NCBI RefSeq assembly: GCF_020164955.1
Contig: NZ_JAIUHG010000002.1
Coordinates: 232,845-296,844, forward strand
DNA from: Mesorhizobium sp. CA8
Lineage (GTDB): Bacteria > Pseudomonadota > Alphaproteobacteria > Rhizobiales > Rhizobiaceae
DNA length: 64,000 nucleotides
Direction: 5' to 3'
The notes below the pieces were generated by a model that did not search any database, was not told where the DNA came from, and was given only the letters and a program-made list of their open reading frames with translations. This document shows, one piece after another, positions 28,389 to 37,767 of this stretch (within the stretch, counting starts at the first letter, position 1; each line of letters begins with the position of its first letter). The position numbers were made by a program, and so were the translations under genes.

Positions 28389-30547
28389 GCCTCAGGTCGA
28401 CTGTCGCCAAGGCATTGCTTGGGTTGGCGCTGGCAGCATTTGCCGGTTGCGCCGGCATGCCTGGACATTCGGCCTGCGCCGTCTTTCCGGGCGACGACGC
28501 CTGCGGCCGCCTGCCTGTCTCCGCGGACAGCGGCGGCGAGGAGATAGCCGAGGCGCATTATTTCGCGAACGACGGCAACAGCGCCTACGAGAAACAGTTC
28601 CAGGCACTGCTCGCGCAAAGCCGCCTCCATGCGCTCGACCGCGCCAACGGCACAGGCCGCTTCGGCCGCGACTGGCGCGACGTCCAGAACAGCGGCTTCC
28701 ATGCGACCTATCCATTGCTGCAGCGGTTGGCCAGACCGCTCGACGACACTGAGCTCGCGCCGGCGCAGGGCAGGCCGGGCGAGGGCAGCTTCACCGGCCG
28801 CTGGCGCGTGTCGCGGCAGACGCTCTATCTCGACGCCGCCGCGCGGCCCTTGGCGCCCAAGACCTTCAGCTTCTCGGGCCTCGAGGCGCGTTCGGTCGAG
28901 ATCGTGCTGCGCCAGGCAGGTCAGCAGCCTATCGAAGTCGGCGGCACCTGCAACGGCTCGCTCGCGATCCGCGCATCGGGCCGATCCATCACGGTAGCCA
29001 AGGCCGCGCCACTCCATCTCAGCCTGCCGGCCGACGAGACCTCGGTCAGCCTGTTTCCGGACCAGGCGGTGACCCGCTGCGATCTTCGCGTCACCTCGAC
29101 CCTGGCACCGGCCGGCGCGCCGCTGATCCTGCTGCGGGAGGAGAGCGCCGATCCCTGGATCGCGAGGCTCGACAGCCGCTACGACCGATGTCCGGTGCCC
29201 GATCCGGCGGGTATGGAGGAGCTCGACCGCGCCTTCTATGCCGGCCGCTGGCTTTCGCAGACCTGTGCGCTGCCATTGGGGTCGCCGACCCTGCTGCGCA
29301 AATCGCGCGACGGCTTCAATGCCAAGGTCGAAGCCCTGCTCGGCAGGACGCTGCCGGACAGGGCCTTCGACAGGGCGGACCCCGAGCTGCCGCTCGATTT
29401 CTCCAACGCGCCGAAGCTCAGGCTGATCTATCTGTCGTCGCTGGAGTTCAAGGCAGACTTCTCCGGCCGTATCATGGAGCGGCTGATCCGCCATCACGCG
29501 GCACTTGGCACCAAGGTGCGCATCCTGGTCACCGACGTGCTGGAGCGGGATAAGGACGACGCCATGCTGCACCGGCTGGCATCCGAATTCCCCAATGTCG
29601 AGTTGCAGGAATATCGCTGGCAAGCCGATCACGGCGCGCCATTCGACGAGCAGTTCTCCCAACTGCACAAGACCCACCACATCAAGATGCTGGCGACGCT
29701 GGCCGAGCAGCCCGGTCGCTCGCGCGTCATCATCGGCGGCCGCAACATCCATGACGGTTTTCTGTTCCACAAACCGGTCGACCTGACCCGCTATCCAGAG
29801 CTGGAACAATATGGCAGGACCGACGGCTTCTCGCTGAACTACTACTCCAACTGGAGCGACTTCGACATCGAGATCGCCGACCCGGCGACCGTCGAGACGC
29901 TGGCCGCCCATCTGTCGACCGTCTGGCTGCGCGATGCCGACACCAATTTGTCGCGGCCGTTCTCCGTTCCGGTCCGTTCCGGCGCGGCCCCGCGCGGCGT
30001 AGCGCGGCATTTCATTTCCGTGCCCTATGAGGACGGGCACGCGCTGGAGGCCTATTTCGTCGAACTGATCGACACCGCCGAGCATCGCATCGAGATCGTT
30101 AATCCCTACCTCAACCTGACGCCCGATATCGCTCGCGCCTTCGACCGGGCGCTGGCCAGGGGCGTCAAGATCGATGTGGTCGGCCGCATCGACCTCAAGG
30201 GCGATATTGGCGGCCGGTTCCTCACCGCTCTCAACAAGTTGTTCGTCGAGAAATATGGCGACCGCATCAACATCCGCGAGTTCAAGGCGCCGGATGTCGT
30301 CTTGCATTCCAAGATCATGATGATCGACGAGAGGTTGGTCGCAATCTCCTCGGTCAATCTCAACAACCGCAGCTTCTTCCATGACTCGGAGAACGGCATG
30401 GTCGTGCTCGATCCGGCCTTCTACCGCCGCATGAAGCCGGTCTATGAGGATTACCTCGCCCATTCGCGCCCGGTCGACAGCAATGTCACGATCGGCTGGG
30501 CCTACCGGCTGCTGTTCAGCGACAGTTGGGTCAGGCAGGCGTTCTGA
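28385..30547 (+). CDS. Phospholipase D-superfamily lipoprotein
   Basis: A 720-residue envelope protein with an N-terminal signal ending in a likely lipobox (FAGC, Cys22). The first 330 residues are not recognised. The C-terminal half is a PLD/cardiolipin-synthase-like pair of lobes. HKD motif 1 is incomplete (His432-Ile-Lys434, no Asp, then 'IIGGRNIHDGF'). Motif 2 is complete: HSKIMMID from His641, followed by 'ISSVNLNNRS'. ATGA overlap with the PLA2-like gene indicates coupled translation. Phosphatidyl transfer or hydrolysis at the membrane is plausible. Confidence 0.85.
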   Translation: MSLRSTVAKALLGLALAAFAGCAGMPGHSACAVFPGDDACGRLPVSADSGGEEIAEAHYFANDGNSAYEKQFQALLAQSRLHALDRANGTGRFGRDWRDVQNSGFHATYPLLQRLARPLDDTELAPAQGRPGEGSFTGRWRVSRQTLYLDAAARPLAPKTFSFSGLEARSVEIVLRQAGQQPIEVGGTCNGSLAIRASGRSITVAKAAPLHLSLPADETSVSLFPDQAVTRCDLRVTSTLAPAGAPLILLREESADPWIARLDSRYDRCPVPDPAGMEELDRAFYAGRWLSQTCALPLGSPTLLRKSRDGFNAKVEALLGRTLPDRAFDRADPELPLDFSNAPKLRLIYLSSLEFKADFSGRIMERLIRHHAALGTKVRILVTDVLERDKDDAMLHRLASEFPNVELQEYRWQADHGAPFDEQFSQLHKTHHIKMLATLAEQPGRSRVIIGGRNIHDGFLFHKPVDLTRYPELEQYGRTDGFSLNYYSNWSDFDIEIADPATVETLAAHLSTVWLRDADTNLSRPFSVPVRSGAAPRGVARHFISVPYEDGHALEAYFVELIDTAEHRIEIVNPYLNLTPDIARAFDRALARGVKIDVVGRIDLKGDIGGRFLTALNKLFVEKYGDRINIREFKAPDVVLHSKIMMIDERLVAISSVNLNNRSFFHDSENGMVVLDPAFYRRMKPVYEDYLAHSRPVDSNVTIGWAYRLLFSDSWVRQAF

Positions 30548-30568
30548 TCGCGAACCGCTCGACATGAA

Positions 30569-30781
30569 TTAAGGTGTGTTGAGATTCAGATCAGGCCGAG
30601 TCGGAAATGACGATTTCCGAGAACCGCCCTACGCCGGCCGTAGCCTTCATAGAGCGGAGACCCTGATGAGGGCTTCGGCCGGCGTAGGCCGGAGCGGAGC
30701 GTACTTGAAGTACGTGAGCACCGGCAGCGTAGGAGATCGGCATTTGCAGGCCGGCCTCACCTGAACATCAGCGCACCTTAA
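30569..30781. repeat. Long imperfect inverted repeat, family D, containing the dadA stop codon
   Basis: About 213 bases. The left end TTAAGGTG...TTCAG..AGGCCG is mirrored by the right end GGCCGGCCTCACCTGAACATCAGCGCACCTTAA. Inner arms CCTACGCCGGCC and GGCCGGCGTAGG also pair. The right-hand TTA (30778-30780) is the stop codon TAA of dadA on the minus strand. It lies between convergent genes and could form a bidirectional terminator-like structure. Confidence 0.75.
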
Positions 30782-32040
30782 ATGGGTTTCAGATACCGTT
30801 CCGGGCTCAGGTCGCGCGCGTTGATCTCCGGCACCCGGTTGGACATGATGTCGGCCAGCACCTTGGCCGAACCGCAGGCCATGGTCCAGCCGAGCGTGCC
30901 GTGGCCGGTATTGAGGTAGAGATTGGCAACCTCGCTCAGTCCGACCAAGGGCGGTCCGTCCGGCGTCATCGGCCGCAAGCCGCACCAGAAGCTCGCCGCC
31001 TTGAGGTCGCCGCCTCCGGGAAAGAGGTCGCCGACCGAATGTTCCAGCGTGCGGCGCCGCGATTCATGAAGGCGAAGATCGTAACCCGAAATCTCCGCCG
31101 TGCCGCCGACGCGGATGCGGTCGCCGAGCCGCGTGATCGCCACCTTGTAGGTCTCGTCCATGACCGTCGACACAGGCGCGGCGTCGGCATTGGTGATCGG
31201 CACCGTGATCGAATAGCCCTTCACCGGATAGACCGGAATCGGGCGCCCCAGCGAGCGCATGAATTGCGCCGAATAGCTGCCCATCGCCATCACGAAGGCG
31301 TCCGCCGTTCTCCATCCGCCGTCCGTAAGCACATTGGTGAGGCGGTTGCGGTTCCTGACGATGCGCCGGATGGTCGAGCCGTATTCGAAGGTGGCGCCGC
31401 GCGCCACGCAGAGCTCGGCGAGCTTGTCGGTGAACATCTTGCAGTCGCCGGTCTCGTCGCCCGGAAGCCTGAGGCCGCCGACGAATTTCTCACGCACCGC
31501 CGCAAGCGCCGGCTCGGCGGCGACACAGCCGTCGCGGTCGAGGATCTCGTAGGGAACGCCATATTTCTTCAGCACCTCGACATCGCCGTCGGTGCCGTCG
31601 AGCTGCTTCTGCTTGCGGAAGAGCTGCAGCGTGCCTTTGGTCCGTTCGTCGTAAGTGATGCCGGTCGCCTCGCGCAGCGCCTTCAGCGTGTCGCGGCTGT
31701 ATTCGGCAAGCGGCACCATGCGCGACTTGTTGAGCGCATAGCGTTCGGCCGTGCAGTTGCGCAGCATCTTGAGGAGCCAGCTCCACATATTCGGATCGAA
31801 AGCCGGCCGCACCACCAGTGGGCCATATTTCATCAACAGCCATTTGACGGCTTTGATCGGGATGCCCGGACCGGCCCAGGGCGAGGCATAGCCCGGCGAC
31901 ACTTCCCCGGCATTGGCGAAGCTGGTTTCGAGCGCCGGCCCCGGCTGGCGATCATAGACGGTCACTTCGTGGCCGGCCTCGGCGAGGAAGTAGGCGGTGG
32001 TGACCCCGATCACGCCGCCGCCCAGCACGATGACTTTCAT
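30778..32040 (-). CDS. dadA: D-amino acid dehydrogenase small subunit DadA
   Basis: A 420-residue FAD enzyme oxidising D-amino acids (chiefly D-alanine) to 2-oxo acids, with electrons passing to the membrane quinone pool. The opening '[31 protein letters not shown]' and the '[19 protein letters not shown]' segment are diagnostic of DadA. ATG 32040 follows GGGAG. Downstream in the same direction after two Rnk-like genes comes from alr (34433), so the dadA-alr link of D-alanine catabolism is kept at a distance. The stop codon lies in a dispersed repeat. Confidence 0.92.
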   Translation of the reverse strand: MKVIVLGGGVIGVTTAYFLAEAGHEVTVYDRQPGPALETSFANAGEVSPGYASPWAGPGIPIKAVKWLLMKYGPLVVRPAFDPNMWSWLLKMLRNCTAERYALNKSRMVPLAEYSRDTLKALREATGITYDERTKGTLQLFRKQKQLDGTDGDVEVLKKYGVPYEILDRDGCVAAEPALAAVREKFVGGLRLPGDETGDCKMFTDKLAELCVARGATFEYGSTIRRIVRNRNRLTNVLTDGGWRTADAFVMAMGSYSAQFMRSLGRPIPVYPVKGYSITVPITNADAAPVSTVMDETYKVAITRLGDRIRVGGTAEISGYDLRLHESRRRTLEHSVGDLFPGGGDLKAASFWCGLRPMTPDGPPLVGLSEVANLYLNTGHGTLGWTMACGSAKVLADIMSNRVPEINARDLSPERYLKPI

Positions 32041-32062
32041 TCTATGCTCCCTCAAAAGCCGA

Positions 32063-32599
32063 TCATGCCGCCGAGGGGCCCGGATCGTCTCCGCCTGTCT
32101 GCCGGATTCTGCCGCGCCCGCCAAGGGGCCAATCAGCGGCAGGCACGCTGTGGACCAGCTTGAGAATGGGGCGACGGTGCTCGGCGGTGCGATCCCGGGC
32201 CGATCGCAGCGCGGCCTCCGGCTGATAGGCCACATCCTCGAGAAGCACCTCCTCGGCAGGGCCGTCGGGCCGCTCGGCCAACGCCGATTGGCCCGCCCTC
32301 ATGCCAAGCAGGCAGAGGCCGAGCCACGAGGCGACCGGCAGGCCGGAGCCAACGGGAGCGGATGCTTCGGCCTGCACCAGCGTGCGCGTTTGCGATGAAC
32401 CGCCGCCGACCCGGAAAATCACCCGGCTATTGAGCGTGGCAAGGTCGGGCTCGACAGCCCCCGTCGCAACGACGCGGCTGTCGGCGAGCTTGCGCTCTAG
32501 CATCGGCGTGACCGGATCGGCGAACGCGCGACGGCGCATCAGCATCGCCTCGATCACCGAGAAGTCCTTGGCGGTGAGGCGGTAGCGGGTCCTGGTCAT
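32063..32599 (-). CDS. Rnk/GreA C-terminal-domain-like protein, divergent
   Basis: A 178-residue protein. Its first 80 residues ('[36 protein letters not shown]', then '[11 protein letters not shown]') follow the same plan as Rnk-type regulators, and residues about 85-125 resemble the FKBP-like GreA/B C-terminal fold. A polar 55-residue tail follows. It overlaps the preceding Rnk gene by four bases (ATGA), so the pair is translationally coupled. It is probably an RNA-polymerase-secondary-channel or nucleotide-metabolism regulator; the evidence for that is by similarity of plan only. Confidence 0.6.
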   Translation of the reverse strand: MTRTRYRLTAKDFSVIEAMLMRRRAFADPVTPMLERKLADSRVVATGAVEPDLATLNSRVIFRVGGGSSQTRTLVQAEASAPVGSGLPVASWLGLCLLGMRAGQSALAERPDGPAEEVLLEDVAYQPEAALRSARDRTAEHRRPILKLVHSVPAADWPLGGRGRIRQTGGDDPGPSAA

Positions 32600-33009
32600 G
32601 ACGCCCTCCCGGCTTGTTCGACGGCGTGGATCGTTGCCGAGAGAACCCGGCTGTCGCGGCTGCGCCAGGAAACCGTACGTCCGGCCCGCGCGCCGATCAG
32701 CGCGGTTCCAAGCGGCGTCAGCACCGATATGCGTCTTTCGGCAATGTCGGCCTCCGCCGGATAGACCAGCGTCACCGTCTGAAGGCTTCCTTCCGGGTCC
32801 TGAAGCGTCAGGGTCGAGCCCATCCGCACCACGTCGGCGGGCATTGCCGCCTCGTTTGCGACCCTAGCGCGATCCATCTCGGCAAGCAGGTCCTCGGCCA
32901 TTTCGGGCGTACGCTCGAGAAAGGCCCTTGCGAGACTGCTCAACCGGTCGTGATCCGCCGTGCTGACAAGGATGGTGTTTCGCGAACGCGATTGCGTTGC
33001 TGCATGCAT
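32596..33009 (-). CDS. Nucleoside diphosphate kinase regulator (Rnk)-like GreA/GreB-fold protein
   Basis: A 137-residue protein with the Rnk layout: an N-terminal helical hairpin ('DHDRLSSLARAFLERTPEMAEDLLAEMDRARV') and a C-terminal FKBP-like domain ('VRMGSTLTLQDPEGSLQTVTLVYP', 'ERRISVLTPLGTALIGARAG'). Rnk binds RNA polymerase like GreA but lacks its long coiled coil. GAGGT lies 6 bases before ATG 33009, which is preferred over ATGs at 33021 and 33033. It is coupled to a second, divergent copy downstream. Confidence 0.85.
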   Translation of the reverse strand: MHAATQSRSRNTILVSTADHDRLSSLARAFLERTPEMAEDLLAEMDRARVANEAAMPADVVRMGSTLTLQDPEGSLQTVTLVYPAEADIAERRISVLTPLGTALIGARAGRTVSWRSRDSRVLSATIHAVEQAGRAS

Positions 33010-33281
33010 GGCATACCTCATGTGCTGGCGCATCGGTTTCCGAATGCGCGCAAGCCGCCACGTCCAAGGCGGCGAACAAAACCGGACCGCAAAGGGCCTC
33101 GGCTCGACGACAATGTCTGGAATTAAACGCCCCGGTTCACGCGTCCGCCGGCATTGGCGGCCACGCCGGGGCTACGCTCCCGCGATGGGGCAAACCCTGA
33201 AGCAGGTTTTGGTATAAGCGAGGTTGCTCATGCCCCGACCCTTGCCGAGAAGCCCCGGCTTGTCAAGCAAAGGCGCCTGCC
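33010..33281. other. Intergenic region between alr and the Rnk-like pair
   Basis: About 270 bases with no gene, hairpin terminator or repeat that I can support. Confidence 0.4.
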
Positions 33282-34433
33282 TCAAACCCCGATGTAGCGG
33301 CGGTGAAAGCGCGCACCCAGGCTGGTCAATATCTCGTAGCCGATGGTGCCGGCATGGCCGGCCGCTTCATCGACGCTTTGCGACGGGCCGATGAGCTCCA
33401 CGAGGTCGCCTTCGCCGAGCCGGCCGGCGGGAAGCGCCGAGACGTCGAGAATGATCGAATCCATCGACACGCGCCCGACGAAGGGCAGCCGCACGCCCTC
33501 GAACCAGGCGGCCGAAGCGGCGCGCCGGGGCCAGCCGTCGCCATAGCCCAGCGAAATGGTCGCCAGCCTGAGCGGCCCGTCCGCATGATGGGTATGGCCA
33601 TAGCCGATGCCGGCGCCGGCGCCGACCTGCCGCGTCTGCGCCACCTTGGCCTGCAGCCGTATGACCGGCAGCATCGGGTTGGGCGCGTGCGGCGTCGGGT
33701 TGACGCCGTAGAGCGCGGCCCCCGGTCGGGCAAGGTCGTAATGATAGGCCGGTCCGAGAAAGATGCCGGACGAGTTGGCTAGGGAGGCTGGCGCCGCTGG
33801 CAGCATCTTGCGCAGCCGTTCGAATTCGCGCCGCTGCCTCTCGTTCGCCGCCTGTTGCGGCTCGTCGGCGCGGGCGAGATGGCTCATCACATATCGGATG
33901 TCGATGCCGTGGAATGCGCCCGCCTCCCCCGCGACCGCCTCGACTTCCGCCGGCGCCATGCCGAGCCTGGCCATGCCGCTGTCGACCTGGACGGCGGCAG
34001 GCAGGCCCTGGCCCATGCCCCGCGCGGTCTCGCGCCAGGCCTTCAACTGTCTAACACTGTTGATGACCGGGCAAAGCCCGGCCGCCACGGCTTCCGGTTC
34101 CGAGCCGGGCGGCAGCCCGTTCAGCACGAAGATCTCGGGCCCTGGCCCGATCGCCTCGCGCAGCGCGATGCCCTCGCCGAGCAGCGCAACGAAGAAGATG
34201 TCGCAGCCCTCTTTCACCAGCGCCGACGCCACTTGGGAGGCGCCGATACCATAACCGTTGGCCTTGAGCACGCCGGCACAGCGGACGCCGCCCAGCCGCG
34301 CCTTCAGCCGGCGGTAGTTCTCGCGGATGGCCCCGAGGTCGATCGTCAGGACCGCGCCCGCGGCCACCTCGCTGACCGCAGAACCAATGTTTGCATCATG
34401 TGCCGGAAACCCGCGTCCGGTGTCGTCGTTCAT
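33282..34433 (-). CDS. alr: Alanine racemase
   Basis: A 383-residue PLP enzyme interconverting L- and D-alanine for peptidoglycan and for D-Ala catabolism. The PLP Lys57 is in 'GVLKANGYGIGA' (normally VVKADAYGHG). The second half has 'VRLPFVGRVSMDSIILDVS', the family's substrate-loop motif, and the catalytic Tyr in 'GAGIGYGHTH'. It lies upstream of the Rnk pair and dadA on the same strand; a catabolic (DadX-like) role is therefore possible. Confidence 0.92.
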   Translation of the reverse strand: MNDDTGRGFPAHDANIGSAVSEVAAGAVLTIDLGAIRENYRRLKARLGGVRCAGVLKANGYGIGASQVASALVKEGCDIFFVALLGEGIALREAIGPGPEIFVLNGLPPGSEPEAVAAGLCPVINSVRQLKAWRETARGMGQGLPAAVQVDSGMARLGMAPAEVEAVAGEAGAFHGIDIRYVMSHLARADEPQQAANERQRREFERLRKMLPAAPASLANSSGIFLGPAYHYDLARPGAALYGVNPTPHAPNPMLPVIRLQAKVAQTRQVGAGAGIGYGHTHHADGPLRLATISLGYGDGWPRRAASAAWFEGVRLPFVGRVSMDSIILDVSALPAGRLGEGDLVELIGPSQSVDEAAGHAGTIGYEILTSLGARFHRRYIGV

Positions 34434-34497
34434 GGCGACCCCCGCTCATTGCATCGGCAATCAATACGATCACGGCGCCGCGGCGACAACCGGGTGG

Positions 34498-35013
34498 CTA
34501 TATGGCTAGGTGCTCAAACGCCGCCACCACTTGCTCATAGACCTTGCGCTTGAACGGCACGATTAGGTCTGGCAGCTCCCGCATCGGTCGCCACGCCCAT
34601 TCATCGAATTCGGCCGTGTGGCCACCGGGCGGCGGGTTGATCGCGATCTCGCTTTCATCGCCCTCGAAGCGGTAGGCGAACCATTTCTGCGTCTGGCCGC
34701 GATAGCGGCCCTTGAAGGCGACGCCGACCAGATGCGGCGGCAGGTCGTAATTGATCCAGTGCGGCGCCTCGGCCATCAACGACACGCTGCGCATGCCGGT
34801 CTCCTCGTAGAGCTCGCGCCCGGCGGCCTCGATCGGCTCTTCGCCCTTGTCGATGCCGCCCTGCGGCATCTGCCAAAGCTGCGTCGTGCCGGCGAACTCG
34901 CTGTCCGGTTCGGCGATGCGGTGCCCAACCCAGACCAGGCCGGCTTTGTTGAGGATCATCAGCCCGACGCACGGACGGTAAGGCAGCGTTTCGGGATCGA
35001 TCTTCTTGACCAT
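34498..35013 (-). CDS. rppH: RNA 5'-pyrophosphohydrolase RppH
   Basis: A 171-residue Nudix hydrolase that trims 5'-triphosphate RNA before decay. The Nudix box reads '[23 protein letters not shown]' (split: GGIDKGEEP.. and ..RELYEETG). '[13 protein letters not shown]' at the front and '[25 protein letters not shown]' at the end are typical of alphaproteobacterial RppH. ATG 35013 begins '[13 protein letters not shown]', the usual N-terminus; longer in-frame starts are rejected. It is the last gene of the envelope cluster here. Confidence 0.92.
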   Translation of the reverse strand: MVKKIDPETLPYRPCVGLMILNKAGLVWVGHRIAEPDSEFAGTTQLWQMPQGGIDKGEEPIEAAGRELYEETGMRSVSLMAEAPHWINYDLPPHLVGVAFKGRYRGQTQKWFAYRFEGDESEIAINPPPGGHTAEFDEWAWRPMRELPDLIVPFKRKVYEQVVAAFEHLAI

Positions 35014-35062
35014 AAGGATTTCCAGCCGTTTTGAGAATTGACTGCGGCAAGGCGGGAGAGCG

Positions 35063-36295
35063 TTATCTCTTTTGCGGATCGATGGCCACCGCCGAGATCG
35101 GCACGATCTCGATGCCTCGCTTCTTCGCTTCGGCAATCCAGGACGTCACCGTGTCGACGGTGATGTCGAAAGCCGAACCGATGCCTACCGCGCTGCCCTT
35201 GGCCCGCGCCGTTGCTTCCAAGCTGTCCAGCTTCTTCAGGATTTCGCCGCGGTCCTGCACGGCATCGATCGCCATGTCGCCGGCGATGAAGGGAACGCCG
35301 TCCTTCAAGGCAAGCTCAGGCGCAACGCTGCGCGCGGAAGACCCGTCGTCGATATAGGCAAGCCCCCGCTTGCCAAGCTCGGCCATGAACGGTTCCATCG
35401 CCGCAGCGTCGGCCGAGAAACGCGCGCCCATATAGTTCATGACCCCGGTGTAGTTTGTCGTGCGCGACAGCGCCCAGTGCAGGCTCTTCAGGTTCTCCTC
35501 CGGGCTGGCCGACACCGTCAGCGTGTTGCGGCCCGGATTGACGTTGGGATAATCGAACGGCTCGAGCGGCACCTGCATGACGATCTCATGCCCGCTCTGC
35601 CTTGCCGCCTGCATCCAGCGGCCGATGCTGTTGCCTTGCGGCGCGAAGGCCAGCGTCACTTCGGCCGGCAGCTTGGCGATCGCGGCTTGCGTCCCGGTCT
35701 GCGAGACGGCAAGCCCGCCGATGACGATCGCCACCCGTGCCCCGCGCGCGCCGGACCATGGCCGCGCATAGACATCGAACGGCCGCCGGCCGTCGGCGCT
35801 GCGGATCGGCAGCGGACCGGTATCGCTGGCCTCGATCAGCGCCCTGTCCGGGATATGGGCGACCTTGAGATTCTGGCCGAGCGTCGCGGGATCGCGGATG
35901 ACGATCGCGGCCTTCGGCGGGCCGTCGCCCTCCTCGGTCTGGACGTGGATGATCTGCGGCCTGCCGCTCTTCATCGGCGTACTGGCCTGTGTCGCAGCCG
36001 AAACCGGCGCGGGCGCTGGCGCCGCTGCCGCCGCAGGAGCAGGCTCAGCCGTGACCTTCGGCGTCGACACGGCCGCTTCTTCCGGCTTGCGGAACGGCCT
36101 TTCACGCAGCGCAATAGCGCCGGAAACACCGATCACGCCAAGTACGGCCAGCACAGCGGCGAGCGAGCCGGAGCCGATGCCACGCGAAGCCTTGCGCTGA
36201 GGCCGGAGCGTCTGTCCGAGCGGGCGTTCGATGTCCTTGCCGATCTCAGCCAAGTCGTTTCCCCGGAGCACGTCAGGGTCACTTTTTCGTGACAT
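35063..36295 (-). CDS. Divergent polysaccharide deacetylase family protein (YibQ-like)
   Basis: A 410-residue protein with a cytoplasmic N-terminus, one membrane helix (about 45-65), a Pro/Ala linker and a C-terminal divergent polysaccharide deacetylase domain ('[20 protein letters not shown]', '[24 protein letters not shown]', '[17 protein letters not shown]'). This family keeps the NodB fold with altered metal ligands, and its substrate is unknown. Its place next to ctpA and the EnvC-like gene supports an envelope role. Confidence 0.88.
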   Translation of the reverse strand: MSRKSDPDVLRGNDLAEIGKDIERPLGQTLRPQRKASRGIGSGSLAAVLAVLGVIGVSGAIALRERPFRKPEEAAVSTPKVTAEPAPAAAAAPAPAPVSAATQASTPMKSGRPQIIHVQTEEGDGPPKAAIVIRDPATLGQNLKVAHIPDRALIEASDTGPLPIRSADGRRPFDVYARPWSGARGARVAIVIGGLAVSQTGTQAAIAKLPAEVTLAFAPQGNSIGRWMQAARQSGHEIVMQVPLEPFDYPNVNPGRNTLTVSASPEENLKSLHWALSRTTNYTGVMNYMGARFSADAAAMEPFMAELGKRGLAYIDDGSSARSVAPELALKDGVPFIAGDMAIDAVQDRGEILKKLDSLEATARAKGSAVGIGSAFDITVDTVTSWIAEAKKRGIEIVPISAVAIDPQKR

Positions 36296-36434
36296 CTCGC
36301 GTAAGCTTCACAATCGCTGGCGCGATACCCCACACGCGTAGCGCCCCAACCGCAGTCCCCGAATCAAACTGCCGGAACCTCGCGGCCCCGGCAGCATTGC
36401 ATTGCTTCGAGCAGCCGGCCAGAGCCGGACCGCA

Positions 36435-37766
36435 TTACTGGTTCAGCACAGCCTTGTCCGGGTTCGGCGGGAACGACGGATCGGTCTTCTCGCCGCGCAG
36501 AAGCTGCTCGGCATAGATCAGCTGCAGGTCGTTCTTCGGATCCGGCGGCACATAGGCTGCCGAGCCCGAGCCGGTGGAACTCTCGTCGGCGCCCTTGATG
36601 TGGCCCTTGAGGTCGGATTCGCCACGAGTCAGGTCGCGGCCCTGGAGATCCGGCGGCAGCGGCTGATCGACCTTGATGTCGGGCGTGATGCCCTTGCCCT
36701 GGATCGACTTGCCCGACGGCGTGTAATAGAGCGCCGTCGTGAGCCGGAGCGCGCCGTTCTCGCCGAGCGGAATGATGGTCTGCACCGAGCCCTTGCCGAA
36801 GGACTGCGTGCCGACCACCGTGACGCGGCGCAGGTCCTGCAGCGCGCCGGCGACGATTTCCGAGGCGCTCGCCGAACCGCCATTGATCAGCACGATCATC
36901 GGCTTGCCGTTGATGTCGTCGACCTGCTTCGGCTTGGCATCGAAGCGGGTGACGTCCTTCGGATCGCGGCCGCGCGTCGAGACGATCTCGCCGCGCTTGA
37001 GGAAGGCGTCCGACACGCTGACCGCCTGGTCGAGCAGGCCGCCCGGATTGAGCCGCAGGTCGAGCACATAGCCCTTCAGCTTGTCGTTCGGCACCTGCTT
37101 CTTGATGTTCTCGATGGCATTCTCGAGATCGTCATAGGTCTTCTCGGTGAAGGAGGTGATCTTCATATAGCCGATGTCGTTCTCGACCCGGTACTTCACC
37201 GCCTTGACCTTGATGATGTCGCGCACCACCGTCAGCTCGATCGGCTTGTCGGCGCCCTGGCGCAGGATGGTGAGCTTGATCGGCGTGTTGACGGGCCCAC
37301 GCATCTTCTCGACGGCGTCGTTGAGGGTGAGGCCGCGAACCTCCTCGCCGTCGATCTTGGCGATGTAGTCGCCCGACAGCACACCCGCCTTGGCGGCCGG
37401 CGTGTCGTCGATCGGCGTGATCACCTTGACAAGGTCGTTCTCCATGGTGACCTCGATGCCGAGGCCGCCGAACTCGCCCTTGGTCTGCACGCGCATGTCC
37501 TGCGCCTGCTCGGCGTTCATATAGGAGGAGTGCGGGTCGAGCGAGGACAGCATGCCATTGATGGCATTCTCGACGAGCGACTTGTCGTCCGGCGGCGTCA
37601 CATAATTCGCGCGCACGCGCTCGAAGATGTCGCCGAAGATCGCCAGCTGCTTGTAGGTTTCCGAACCCGCAGCATTCGCCGCCGAACCCGGTGCGCCGTA
37701 GACCAGGCTCATTGCCGATGCGCCCATCAGCGCGCCGGCAAACAGAAGCGACAGTTTCCGCATCAT
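36435..37766 (-). CDS. ctpA: S41-family C-terminal processing peptidase CtpA
   Basis: A 443-residue periplasmic serine protease. It has a signal peptide ('KLSLLFAGALMGASAMSLVYGAPGSA'), then a PDZ domain ('GGLGIEVTMENDLVKVITPIDDTPAAKAGVLSGDYI'), then the S41 core with catalytic Ser in 'GGSASASEIVAGAL' and Lys in 'QSFGKGSVQT'. Such enzymes trim envelope proteins and peptidoglycan hydrolases. The ATG at 37766 follows GGAAGGACG and is one base from the stop of the EnvC-like gene, indicating coupling. Confidence 0.93.
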   Translation of the reverse strand: MMRKLSLLFAGALMGASAMSLVYGAPGSAANAAGSETYKQLAIFGDIFERVRANYVTPPDDKSLVENAINGMLSSLDPHSSYMNAEQAQDMRVQTKGEFGGLGIEVTMENDLVKVITPIDDTPAAKAGVLSGDYIAKIDGEEVRGLTLNDAVEKMRGPVNTPIKLTILRQGADKPIELTVVRDIIKVKAVKYRVENDIGYMKITSFTEKTYDDLENAIENIKKQVPNDKLKGYVLDLRLNPGGLLDQAVSVSDAFLKRGEIVSTRGRDPKDVTRFDAKPKQVDDINGKPMIVLINGGSASASEIVAGALQDLRRVTVVGTQSFGKGSVQTIIPLGENGALRLTTALYYTPSGKSIQGKGITPDIKVDQPLPPDLQGRDLTRGESDLKGHIKGADESSTGSGSAAYVPPDPKNDLQLIYAEQLLRGEKTDPSFPPNPDKAVLNQ

Positions 37767-37767
37767 T

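Noticed and set aside
28190..30565. 791-codon open frame antisense to the PLD-family gene
   Set aside because: It mirrors the sense gene with third-position GC bias, shows no domain or start signal, and the sense protein has clear motifs.
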